A stretch of 62,000 nt of DNA from Tubiluchus corallicola (lineage: Eukaryota; Priapulida; Priapulimorpha; Priapulimorphida; Tubiluchidae). The DNA lies in the NCBI GenBank assembly GCA_030141605.1, contig JAQGDQ010000090.1, forward strand, positions 412,501-474,500, written 5' to 3'. The notes under the pieces were generated by a model that saw only the letters and a program-made list of their open reading frames with translations, was not told the DNA's origin and searched no databases. Shown here one piece after another: positions 1 through 18,190 of the stretch; within the stretch, counting starts at the first letter, position 1; each line of letters starts with the position of its first letter. A program made the position numbers and the translations under genes.

Positions 1-197
1 GATGATGATTAAAATAATGTACAATATAATAACAAACTCAATCACCAATAAAGCCTAGGATAGACACGTGTCATTGTCAAAGTCAACGATTTGTAACAGC
101 ACTCTGTTTGCAGAAAATCTGCAATATTGTGACGACATCTATTGACTGAAATGACACTAATTCAGGAGATTCCATTTTTAAAAGTTTCATATTTCAG

Positions 198-6445
<6,248 letters not shown>

Positions 6446-6465
6446 CAAATAATTATAAAATGAAG

Positions 6466-6482
6466 AATAAACGCTGAATAAA
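6466..6482 (+). promoter_or_regulatory. Tandem AATAAA polyadenylation signals
   Basis: Two AATAAA hexamers at 6466-6471 and 6477-6482, starting 21 bases after the DSCAM-like stop, mark the likely main mRNA end. Confidence 0.6.
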
Positions 6483-6489
6483 CAACTGT

Positions 6490-7652
6490 ACTATAAATAT
6501 TGTGCAGCTATGAATTTAAAGGAAAAATCTAGGATAAATTATATAATGCTAAAAAAATCCAGCATTAGCCTAACATCTAAGCAAAATATGTATCTATCTA
6601 ATCTAAGCTAGAAAACTGAGGTGGTTTTAAAATGATACGTATAATTATGCAAGACCCGAAATTTAGGCGTGCCTCATCTAGGCGCCTGTTATATTAAAAT
6701 TGCACATTACATTCTTTGCAAGTTAGATGTAGACAAAGAGCGACAAATTCATTTAAACCAGTTCCCTTTAGGCTCACTTAGCTATACCTAAATAGTCTGC
6801 ATAATTTTGAAAAGCTTTCTGCATTAGCACTATGTATATTACAGATTTTGAAAGACTTTGATACAGAAAGTGTTCGTGTGTAAAATCTTGAATTGAACTG
6901 ACTTTTGAATATTTGGTTGTTATACGAGCGCGGAGCGCATTGCTATTATGTGTATTGTAATTACAGAATGTATAGAGTTTAATCATTTTAATTAGAACTA
7001 TAAATGGTCGATAGTCTATGACAAATTTGTTGTAATTGTTTTTATTAACCTCGTATAAATTAATTGTATTAAAACAAAATGACAATTACTTACATTATAT
7101 TAAATTTTCTGGTTGTTGCTGTTTGGCGTGCAAGCTGTTGGTTGTTTATAGTGTCCTAAAATGGCAAAATTCGTTGTCCTGCAGTCTATTTGATTAAACA
7201 AAATGTGAAAGTATAATAATTTTGTACATTTTTATGTATGCATTTAAGTAATCGATTATAGTCCGACCGGGCCCGTCTGCGTGCAAAACTGTGTGTTTGC
7301 CTGTAAACTAAAGGAGTGGATAAAAATCAGTGCACTGATTACTCGCTGTGAGGCAAACTTTTCAAAACAGCATAAGGCAGAGAAATGATTCATAATGAAT
7401 GCTCAAAGGAATTATATGTTGAGGTTTTTCGTATTATCAGTCTGCCACACCTTGGTAGTGTGGGATTTTGAAAGCGACGTGAAAATTGTTCAGTTTTTTG
7501 TATTATGGTGTTTTTCATTAAATACCTTACATTTGTGGCCTTCGTTTTTTACATTAATTAATTACAAACAAGCGTGCGTTGATTGTTTTTCAACCAGATA
7601 CGAAATATATTGGGGTTTCTCAGTACATGCAATGACTGATTTATTGTTTTCG
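6490..7652. other. Intergenic DNA between DSCAM-like and GXYLT copy A
   Basis: AT-rich sequence. No open frame here resembles a known protein and none has a credible exon structure. Nothing else was recognised. Confidence 0.5.
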
Positions 7653-7660
7653 CTGACAAG

Positions 7661-8048
7661 TAGGGGTGAGCATTCTCTACCAGAAAGCGAAATCGAATCG
7701 AATCGAATTCGTGGCTTTCGAAGTGAACCAAACTTTAGTATTTAAACTTCGAATCGAATTCGAATTGAGAATGAGAGAGATTTTCGAACAAGTTTTCGAA
7801 CCACCAGCAGGAAAAATTAGTCTTACAAATATCACGCATAATACTCGATCTTGTTCTGCAGTTAAACCACTAATAATTTGTTTAAAATTGTGCACAGAAA
7901 TCTCAGCTAAATTAAGCTAACTGCATGTTGTTTCAAACGTAGTAATGATAAAGAAATAATATATGATTGAAGTGCGGAATTATTCGAATCTATAGGTTTA
8001 CGTTCCAAACGAATTCGAACTGAAAAACTCGTTCGATGCTCAACCGTA
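7661..8048. mobile_element. Non-autonomous hAT-like element with 8-bp target duplication
   Basis: The ends are imperfect inverted repeats: TAGGGGTGAGCAT on the left and ATGCTCAACCGTA on the right (11 of 13 pair). Both sides are flanked by the identical 8-mer CTGACAAG (7653-7660 and 8049-8056), the target size of hAT transposons. Inside are clustered TTCGAATTCGAA palindromes and no transposase. It sits about 560 bases upstream of the GXYLT copy A start codon. Confidence 0.8.
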
Positions 8049-8121
8049 CTGACAAGGCAATTACAAAATAAAACGTGAAAAAACATTTTCTACAAGCTGC
8101 AATATTTTTTTATTTAAGTAA

Positions 8122-8123
8122 TA

Positions 8124-8154
<31 letters not shown>

Positions 8155-8174
8155 CCATGATAATAATAATAATA
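8122..8174. repeat. (GAT)n and (AAT)n microsatellite
   Basis: About ten GAT units followed by AAT units, upstream of GXYLT copy A. Confidence 0.95.
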
Positions 8175-8608
8175 CTGCAAGAATTTGTCCGTTACTTCCT
8201 GGTGTGTAGTAGTCGTAAAGAAAGGACAAAACATTTAAAAGGCGTTGTAGAGTTCCAGGATTGCTTAAGAAACGTTTTTGGATATTTGGGCAATTATTTC
8301 TGGAAAATTTCTGTTCATCTGTCTGTAAAATTTCTTTCACACACTTTTAACATTTGGTGTTTACTTTCTTGAAATTCGACTCATTACTGTTGAGCCAGAC
8401 GAGTTCTTATACTTAAGTATTTCTGAGGTTAGGCTGTTTAGCCTACGCACTGCATGATTCAAACACAGTTCATGAAGTTTGTGATGTACTAGATTTTACT
8501 GGCAAGTTGCTCGGATTTTTTTTGCCTTCTGGATTTTTTTGCTCGCTGGTTGACCGCTCGAGACTGAGTGAATGTCTTCCTGTGTCATTGTTGGTACCTG
8601 AGGTGACC

Positions 8609-11600
8609 ATGCTCATTGTCATGAAATTTGTGTCTCGACTGTGCATAATTGTCTTAATCGTCACAGCTTTAATGAGTATCATTGCCTATCGAAGTCTTCT
8701 GATGCTGTCATCTCAAATATTTGCTTATCAAGGTTTTGCTATGGCTAGCACGTTGGAAGTCCCAAATGAAACTAGCCTGTACTTACCTGTGAACGATGAT
8801 GAAGAACTTCGAGTCGGCACCAATGTTAAGTAAGTAATTTGGTATTTGGATTAATTTCATTGTTCTATAATTAGCCATGAAACCCGTAATGCAAAGTACA
8901 AGAATAAAATGAAATTTGAATGGTTTTTGTGATAATTTGTTTTAGCAATTTTTTGTTCTACTTTTTCGTTCGTTTGTAGTTGCACTACACTTTTTGTCAT
9001 CGCTAACATTGGGGAATTATATTAAATTATTAAGTAGAAATCACATTTATTTAACAAAATAAGAAAAAGCTACAATGAAATAAAAGTTTTTGTACTATAA
9101 TACATCTCAAATTCCACATACTTAATTTTAACTGTACTTCTTTTGTGATTCTATGAAAATTCATATGTCTAAACCTTTTTACTGAGCACCATAAAATATC
9201 TTTTTCTTGTTGGGTATAATTTTCTGGCAAATTTTCACGTTTTTCAAGTTTCTACCAACTTAATTTCATGCTTTTTGTTTTAATTTCTGTTAGACTTGTC
9301 TGCAATTTTTATTTTGCATTTGGTCACAAGTCTACTTAAAACTTGAATAATGTGAAAAACTGGTAGTGCTGAGGATTTATACAGTAAGCCCTCGCTTAAC
9401 AACGCTAATGCATTCAAGCGAAACACAATTTAATTTTAATTTTCAATTTTGGGTTTGTATTAGAAAAAGTCACATTACTGGGTATACATTACCTTTTTTG
9501 AGCTAATTACTAATTTTGAGCTATTGTTGTGACAGTATTGATAAAGCCTTTCATCCTCTTTTTTTATTTTTATATCTTCCGCGTTCTATTTTCAGGTCAT
9601 GGTCGCTGATACGTAATTTTGTAATCTTTGGTCTCTGTTTCTTATTAGAAATAATTTTTAAATAATCTTCTAATTCATAATTGATTTTTACATGTCTATA
9701 AAATCTTAGTTTGTTTTTGCCACCATTTTGTCTAGTATCATTATGTAGCTCTGTAAAAAACAGTTTTCTGTACCCTGATTTTACCGAATGCTTTTAATTT
9801 GTGATTCAGACAAATTTTATCAATTTCATCTACACCATATATTTGAAATCCTGGAAAATTTGCCCATTTTGCTTAAAGCTGTTTCACTTCTTCATGAGAC
9901 TGGTCACTATACACATTTTTAAATAATGTATTCCTTGGCTTTATATGTGTCATTAATAGATATTTGTGAACAATTGTTGATGCTTTAATTAGCAGTGGTG
10001 TCTATATTGTTTGTTTTGTTTACTTTTTTTGTATATTTGAGAAGTTCTGGTGTTTCTTTGTCACTAGAGCTTTGTTTGCGGCTTGTATGTAAATATTGTT
10101 TATGTCATTTAAGGCTTTATCTGCATCATTATAATTTTCCTCTAAAAAGTTTGCAATTTTATTATAGATATCGTCTGAGAGTAGTGCTGTTTGAAATCGC
10201 ATTTCTGAATGTCTATCCCATTTGTAGGCATATAATTAAGATTCTGTTGAAATACGTCTTCCATAGAAAGTAATGTAAAAGAACATGATACTTTCCAGAG
10301 GCAAAAATCAATGCTGCTTAAATCATTGATATCACTGCTATAAATTAAACGTTTTATGAGTTTTACTCATGTTTCTACTGATTAATTTCTTTCTGCTTGC
10401 TTGAAAAATCTGTATGTCTTACTTACTCAGCTAGTGATTTCTCTTTTGTTGATGTTTAAATCTAGGCAGCGGCAGCGGTTAAACAATAAACTCTGCAGCA
10501 GAGTTAAAGCCAACCTCTGGGGCAACTGTGGGAATTTTATCTAGATACTTTGGCTGGTTGCTATAACAACAGGCTGCAGGCAAAAATACACTAATTTCGG
10601 TATTGTACTTATTTGCAAGAACAAGTGTTTCAAGAACATTTATTTATATAGGTCTGACACAGCTCCTCCTTCCTCTTATAAGATACAACTGGCGGTAGTT
10701 GTTTGTGGGGAAGGAAGAATTAATGAATCTCTGACGATGGTTAAATCAGCACTGATGTTCACCCGGCAGCCATTGTTTCTGCATCTTGTTACTGATCCTG
10801 AATTATATGACAATTTCACACGAGTCGTAAGTTTCTTTTGTTAAATATAATTTGTTTAATTCTCCCTAAATGGTTAGCAAAATGTAGTAGTTTTCAATGT
10901 TTCTGTTTAATGTACTGTTAATTGTATTTTTCCAATTTTTTTTTACTCACAGTTTTGCAGCCTGCACTTTTTTATTACTGTGGTCCTTACATTTTATGTA
11001 CACATAAGTGGATTTTTAGCATGATTTTGCTTCTTTTGAAATTTTGGATCTTAAAAGTGCGAAGCCGTCTCTTCATTTTGTTTCGAAAATTAAAAAAAGT
11101 TAATGAAGCTTTCAGGCACTGTGTAACAAGTAGTAACATTGTGATTGTAATTGTATGAACTTAACGTATGAACCACTTTGCTTAAATGTGTAAAAGAGCA
11201 CCAAGATAAACTAATGCTTTTCACTTCAATTGGACAAGTTTTATCCATTTTTTGGTATATAATATGTAATTTTGGCTATTCTATTATAAAGCTTTCAAAG
11301 TGGAAAAAGCAAGCGAAAGTACAATTTGATTTTGAAATCTATGATGTGGAGTTTCCTAGTTCATTTGGTCAGCAGTGGAGAAATCTTTTCAAAACATGTG
11401 CTGCACAAAGACTATTTTTTCCAGTAAGTAATCCTACAAAGTGCTTAAAGTTACTTTTCATCAAAAGTTTATTCATGCTATTTGATTCTTTTATGTGTTT
11501 GAGTTTTTCCTGTTTAGTATAAATTTTAGATATCTTGGTGTCTTTAGAAAGTGCAATCTTTGCTATTTCTTAACTCTAGACAGATATGCACTCTCTACCT

Positions 11601-14600
11601 TGTAATACAATAACTTAAAATGGTATCTTGAGTTGTCAAAATTAATTTTAATTAATATAATGAAATGTAGCTCAGCTTGACACAGGGTGGGCCAATTTTG
11701 AAATTTCCATTGATTACAAACATAGCAGCAAGAGTGAATGCAAACACACTCAGTTCGGTGAATTTTTCTAGGACGTTCAGCATTACCAGAGAGCTTGGAG
11801 CCATTTTTATTTCAAACTCGAGTGTTAGGACTTTTTTAGAGGCTTGGTCACTTACATTGGACGAATGAAATAAAAAAGCCCACTTATTCATATTTAACAA
11901 AATCTGTATATATTGATAAAATTTTACAGTAAGAATTCCTGATTTCCATATGCAATTTGGCAAGCCATTTGTGTTTAAAATTACGTGTGTAATTATAAGT
12001 TTTATACATATTTGTAGATCACTTTAATTATTATCTCATGGTAAGTTTTTTACGGCTAAATTGTAATGCATTGCAAGTGACTTTAAAAATTAATCTGCAT
12101 CCACAATGTGACCTATAGGATATGTTAAAAGATGTTGACTTTTTACTGTATGTGGTCAGTTAGTTTGCAATGCTATAAAATACAAATCGTTTCCACAAAA
12201 CAAAAGAAAGTTTTTAAAATGATTGCTGTGAAATTAAATGTGCAAAAATTAATCTGCATCCAAGCTATATAAGTATTTTAGAAAATTATTTCGTTATGGT
12301 TGGAACCTTTTACCTAATGTAGAATGACCAAATGCCAAAAAAGATCAGTTAGTTTGCAATACTATAAAATATAAACAGTTTCCAGATCTTCAAAATAGTT
12401 TAATACCTTAATCTGCATCCTTAAACCTTAAAACCAAAAATTAATCTGAATCCACAATGTGATCTATAGGGTATGTTAAAAGATGTTGACTCTTTACTGT
12501 ATGTGGACACCGACACTCTGTTCTTCCGACCTCTGGATCACATTTGGAGCCATTTTAAGAGGATGAATTCTAGTCACATAGCGGCTTTGTCTCCGGAACA
12601 TGAAGATCCCTCAATTGGTTGGTACAATCGGTTTGCCAGGCATCCCTTTTACGGCAAGTTAGGTAAGTGCTTTTCTTTTAAATTGTGTAGTCATTTTAGT
12701 CCCGAATTGTAGTCCTTTGGTCTAAATTTAAAAAAAATGGCAGGCTTTAAATCAATCTGAAAAGTCTGTTAGTTATAAACATATTTTTCTGCAATTTATT
12801 TGCTTTTAGTCAGAGATTTTGATGTGCAGCCATATTGGGAGTCGAAACAATATCATTAAAATTGCCAGAATCTGGCTGACATGTTTACCTTGATTTCAAA
12901 GATATTCAAATAGGCAGTGATTGTGAAATAAAGTAAAATCTTTAGGTGAGATGAGTCGGTTAAGATAATAATTAATTTTAGAAGACTAAACAGTACATTT
13001 GCCTTGCAACTTTACATTTTCCATAAATTTTTGACCAACTATACTGTTGATAAGAAATATCATCTCTGAAGTTGCTTTTACATTTCCAAGCTTGAAAATA
13101 CTTTAGTGGTTTTATTCAAATCATTTATTTTGCAACAGAATCTGGCAATGGTGTTGAGTTCATTATTCTAGAATTAGGAAACCTCAACTTCATCAGTCTT
13201 AAAATTCCACAAAATTAAAGTTGTTTTAGGACCGATTGAAATAAAGCATCCTATTAATAAATTTTTTTTATTACTATCTAGTTAAGCTGGTAGCAGTAGA
13301 GGGACGATTCTTAGTTGCCAAAAATTGTCGAAATATTTGTTTTTTAGTTGCTCAAATTTTCCAAAATAGTCGAACAGAAGTTTTTTTATACTGAAAAAAC
13401 ATTTAAATTAACAAAATATTCCTAAAGTATATAACTATTTTAGAAAATTATTTCGTTATGGTTGGAAGAGTGAATTTTCTTGGAACATTTTACGTAATGT
13501 AGAATGACCAAATGCCCAAAAGGACAAGTTGGTTTGCAATGCTATAAATTTCCGGATCTTCAAAATAGTTTTAAAACCTTAGAAAAGTTGAAAAATAGTT
13601 TTTGTTGAAAAACTAAAAATCTTACCTCTACTCTTTTAGATAAATACTTTCTTCATGATCTGAAAAAAACTTTTTTGGAATTTCATCAATCTTCTAGAAC
13701 TTTTAAAACAAAAAAAGAAAGTTTTTAAAATGATTGCTATGAAATTAAATGCGTCTGTTCTTTTTTAGTTATTGTAAAAAGTATTCAATAACTTTTCTTG
13801 TTAATGCTTTGGTTACATAGTAGTTTTTGTACATTTAGTTCTTTTATTCTCTGCCTTACCTTATTATCAAGAATGTTTATTCACAAATCGTTGTTTCTTT
13901 CCCATGTTACTAAACTGTGTCTTTTATTGTTTTGTATATGTTATCCTTGCCAACTTATTAGGATTCTAACGTTTTACTAGAACCTTCAACTTATGTCTTT
14001 GAATTATATGTAACTTGATATTGTAAAACTTTAATTAAAATAACACGAGTAAATAAAAATTACTATTTTAGTAAACCAACTTTTGTGCTTACCTGATTCA
14101 TATAGGTTGGAAACCATAATCAAAATCTGCTCAAAATCAGAAAAGAACATAGTTAGGTTTTTTGTTTTAAACTTTTTGCTATTTTTTGTTGTTAAGGAGC
14201 ATTTTCTTAACTCACGTGTATATTTGTTAAAAATTTCCTCATCACTAGTTGAATATTAAGATTTGCAAAATGATGCTTAATTTGGGAATCGTTTTACTGA
14301 TATGAAATTTTTTTTTGCAAAATTTAGGAAAAATTCATTTATACACAAAAATTGAAATCCGATCTGTCTCTGTTAGTATGTAGTATTATATAAACATGAT
14401 GCTCTATTACAAGTTAGTACCTTTTACAAATTTATTAATTTTCCAGTAACTACTGTATATATTATTGCTTGCTAGGTAGTTGTGTTTAACCTACAATTTT
14501 TGTATGATCTTTAGGTGTGAATTCTGGTGTAATGTTGATGAATCTAACAAAAATGCGCTCTTCGAAGTGGGTGGAAAATGTTACGGCCCATTTTATAAAG

Positions 14601-17502
14601 TATAAACTGAATCTCACTTGGGGTGACCAAGACATCATTAACATCATATTCCACTTCAATCCAGGTACGAATCATTTGTACATTGTAGTGTGGAGTTGTC
14701 ATTGCATTGTACGTATGTACTGTGTAACCAAGCAGTTTTTAGTGCTACTGTAGTTGGTCACTTATGCAGTGCTTTGCACTTGGCCAGCCTGACTTGCCTA
14801 AGTAGATTATTTATGATTCTTACTGTTGATGATGAATCGGCTGGGCCATCTACAATTGCTGGATGCTTTTATAACATTTTTGATTTCACCCCACTTGACA
14901 AGGAATTCTTTGTATGTTTCGTGGATTAGGTTCAGTGGTTCGGTTTTACTGCAGGGCAAGAATAATTGACAAATGGCAAATGCAGTTAATTTCTCCCATT
15001 TAGACAAAACCCTGCAATTCTGTCTAGCACATTTTGTTCCAGATTTTTTCCTGACTGTTTAGCATTTTGCATGGATCATATAAACAATCTCTGGAACATT
15101 TATTAAACCTTCTGAGCACTGTGATTTGCTTTCATTTGCTAAGTGTGCATTTAGTTTTCTGCCAGGTTAGGCTGCTGCACTATTTGCTGTGCCAGATCTA
15201 AAAGTTCTTTTTTGTGCATGTAGTTAGTGTACGTAAGTATTAATTCGTTAATAAAGTTGATTGACAGCATTCATACTGTAAATTAGCATTACATAAAAAT
15301 TGATTATGTTTCAGAGATGTTATACATATATGGCTGCGAATGGAATTTTCGACCAGATCACTGCATGTACAAGATGACTTGTGATTCCGCTCTTCGAAAT
15401 GGTGTATCTGTGCTACATGGCAGCAGAGGGGTTTTCCACAACACCAAACAGGCTTCTTTCAAAGCAATTTACGATGTTTTTACGAAGGCAAGAATTCTGT
15501 TTAGTTTTATTTTATCTGTTTTATTCAAAAACAGTGGCTCATAAAACTTTCTCATTCTTCTGGTCATTTGTGCTTCAGCTCCTATCATATAATCTCACAC
15601 AGTGGCTCCTATTATATAATCTCGCAAATAATTTAATTCTGGTGTCTTGTTACAGTAAACTAGTATGCCTCAAACACCTTAAGACCGGAAAATTTGTTCG
15701 ACTTATTTATTTATTTATTAAATATATCCACAATGATCATTACAGCATTGTACATAAAAGTATTTAATAATATATTTATTATTATGTGCACAAGATGCCA
15801 AGCCGCAAATGACCCGTGGGGTACTCAAAACTTACGTGAAATTTCGCATTAGACGAAATGAGAACGTGTGACAATACACTAGAAATCCAACATTCTGTGA
15901 AAATGACAAACTGAGCCTTTAATCAAATATCAAACAACGGTTTATGAACAATCAAAAATAAAATGACTGGTATACCTCTATTGTAGTCTGAGTAGCATGG
16001 CAAATAAAATTCACCAATAGTAATATTGTCGTCTACATTAAAACCTCGTTCATTAAGCCATGTTCTGTGCAACTTTTCGTTAAGGTAACACAAAAAAACT
16101 TAGTATTTTTGCTGAAACTAGCAGTTAAAAATCTTAATGTGATGTATGCTTTCACGTAGGATTTCTCACTTGTGAGCCAGTTCGAGATAGGCGAGGTAAT
16201 TTCAATCAAATTGTTAAAGTACAAGAAAACCCTCCTCTTACATCAAGCTTTAAAAATTCGTCTTGAAATTTTATACCACTTACATACTTTCTTTTTGCAT
16301 GCAGCGGCAGTAACGCTGTATAAAACCTGTAAATTTAAACTACCGCAATGACCGTTAGGTGCAACCACTTTTAATGGTAGGTCGTTTGAAACAAGTTTAG
16401 ATAAAATTGAACTTTGAAATGAAAAAATAATTAGAGCATGTGTAGCACTCATGCTACTAACTAAGTAAGATTTCGAATGACTGTATCTTGTCAATAAAAT
16501 TAAAAATACATTTTTGGTTAGTGAGTAGCACACCCTGGAGGGTGAGCCGGCGACATTTTACCAATCAGCATCAACGTTTGAAATTATTATTTCTAGTTAC
16601 ATTAGTCTTTCCAGCAGATAAGCAAAATGGTAAGTAATATAGATTTCCATGGAAAGTTTTTTGGGACATAATTTAACCTTGCCTTTTCTTCTCCTGATTT
16701 ACGTTTGCGTAGGTGACATCAATCATGTAATGGCATCTTCGGAACAGTATTGCGGGAGATTTAAAATAAAAAACAAACAAAAGTTCCTTTTAACCACGAA
16801 TTTTACCAATCAGCATGAACGTTTTAAATTATTATTTCTAGTTACATAAGTCTTTCCAACAGGTAAGCAAAATGCTAAGTAATTTAGATTTGCATTGAAA
16901 AATTTATGGGACATAATTTAACATTGCCTTTTCTTCCCTTGATGTACATTTCCATTGCGACGTCATGTAAGGGTGACTTCGGAACAGTATTGCGGGAGAT
17001 TTAAAATGAAAGCAAACAAAAATTCCTTTTAACACGAATACGATATATGCATAAAAATGCTGCGAAGTAATATAATTTTTAAGAGGATTTTTCTGAAACC
17101 TACTTCAGGTACCCCTTTCCTTGTGCTTTAAGAATTATACCGGGAATTCAGTTTGCGTTACAGATTTCAAGTTACACATTGTTTCTTAAAGAGAATCTGT
17201 TCCGTGAGATCTGTTCAAGATATGCAAGAATTCAAATTATACCACTTAGAGCTATACGTAGTTTACTGTATTAAGTATTTGCTGGCTCGGCTTTCTTGAA
17301 GTTGTACCTCTGGTTAAGTGCCATGGTATTGACTGTGTGAATTTTGTTTTAGTTTGATTTAGAAGACGATTTAGAAAAGGGTTTGCTCAGTCAGGTGGAG
17401 GAAGAACTAGAAATGGTGATTTCAAACTGTGGAAAACCCATTTCTGCGACATTGCTGAAACGCCTCAAGAAAAGCGTTGCTGACCGAAAATTACAGAGTT
17501 AA
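8609..17502 (+). CDS. GXYLT: Glucoside xylosyltransferase, copy A (GT8 family)
   Basis: Exons: 8609-8829, 10652-10826, 11292-11423, 12470-12662, 14515-14664, 15315-15487, 17353-17502, joining to 397 residues. The enzyme adds alpha-1,3-xylose to O-glucose on EGF repeats of Notch-type proteins in the ER/Golgi. Visible: an N-terminal signal anchor ([15 protein letters not shown]), [47 protein letters not shown] with the metal-binding D-T-D at 12506-12514, [43 protein letters not shown] and [11 protein letters not shown], all matching GXYLT1/2 order. Human GXYLT1 is about 440 residues. The start is the Met aligned with that of copy B. The sixth intron begins with GC. Exon 3 is taken from CTTTCA because both copies then read LS(K/R)WK. 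It looks fully functional. Confidence 0.92.
9480..10280 (-). mobile_element. Decayed LINE fragment in GXYLT copy A intron 1
   Basis: Minus-strand frames give LINE-like pieces: a post-endonuclease linker ([20 protein letters not shown], near 10100) and a C-terminal block ([18 protein letters not shown] followed, one frameshift on, by [11 protein letters not shown], about 9530-9620). The second is the usual zinc-knuckle lead-in at LINE ORF2 ends. The reverse transcriptase between them is missing, so the copy is internally deleted. Confidence 0.7.
12090..12156 (+). repeat. Partial duplicate of the GXYLT copy A exon 4 start
   Basis: This matches 12440-12508 with only a few changes. It includes the branch region, the CTATAG acceptor and the first 36 coding bases of exon 4, then diverges. 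Surrounding intron DNA is also repeated on both sides of exon 4 (parts of 12160-12420 resemble parts of 13430-13750), so a local duplication with later loss of most of the extra exon is likely. Confidence 0.8.
16556..17037. repeat. Direct tandem duplication, about 240 bp per unit
   Basis: Unit 1 is 16556-16800 and unit 2 is 16801-17037. Both start TTTTACCAATCAGCAT and share TCGGAACAGTATTGCGGGAG near the end. They differ by small indels and substitutions. The repeat lies in intron 6 of GXYLT copy A and has no known family that I recognise. Confidence 0.85.
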
Positions 17503-17670
17503 CATGCTGTGTCATCTTCTACTGCAATCTGTGTGATAGTTCAAGTGTCTTTCAGGTGTCAGATTTGACCATTACTCAACATGTTCCTAGCAATTCTAAT
17601 GCATAAAGTACTTGTCATAGATCTTTTACCTGTTTTGTTAAACTGTTCAGTGCAGACTTATAATTTCTAG

Positions 17671-18111
17671 CAGGGCTGTGGACTTCGGATGCTGTCTCCA
17701 GCTCAGACTTTTAGAAGATCCAATTCCGACTCTGACTCCGACTCCTAAAGCATTAGAAAATCCAACTCCTGCCTTTAAATAATAGTTTGTCGCACTTTCA
17801 GTGTTTATCTATTGTCACATTTCATCACTACCAAGTGAATCATCGGGATACTTCTTATACTCTCTGAATTAGAGTCTTAATGGTTATAGTATGCCACTGT
17901 GGCATTTTATTAGGTATAAGTATAGTGTTGACTATAATTGTTTTGAGAATAACTAAAATCGGAGTTTGTCTATTTTTACTGACTCCAACATCGACTCCTC
18001 TAATAATAAGTGTGCTTGTGAGTCCCAACTCCGACTCCAAAACACTCATTTTTAACTACTCCAACTCCTTTAAGCAATAAATTTACTGCCGACTCCGACT
18101 CCACGGCCCTG
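17671..18111. mobile_element. Non-autonomous hAT-like element in GXYLT copy A 3' UTR
   Basis: The ends are CAGGGCTGTGGA and TCCACGGCCCTG, inverted with one mismatch. They are followed inward by GACTCCGACTCC runs, a pattern typical of hAT-type termini. Flanks ATTTCTAG (17663-17670) and ATTGCTAG (18112-18119) are an 8-bp target duplication with one change. It has no transposase. It lies between the stop codon at 17502 and the AATAAA at 18185. Confidence 0.85.
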
Positions 18112-18184
18112 ATTGCTAGTGCTAAAATTGCTGTATGGTAAGCCAGAAATATAGAAAATTGTTTTGTCCTGTTGGATTTTTGTT

Positions 18185-18190
18185 AATAAA
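18185..18190 (+). promoter_or_regulatory. AATAAA signal after GXYLT copy A
   Basis: First clear AATAAA after the stop at 17502. If used, the 3' UTR carries the hAT-like element. Confidence 0.45.

Noticed and set aside
11292-11301. Alternative acceptor in GXYLT exon 3 (after CAAAG in copy A, CTAG in copy B)
   Set aside because: The earlier acceptor gives aligned LSKWK/LSRWK in both copies and keeps phase 0.
11652-11963. 103-codon minus-strand frame in GXYLT copy A intron 3
   Set aside because: No recognisable family, inside an intron; may be repeat-derived but not supportable.
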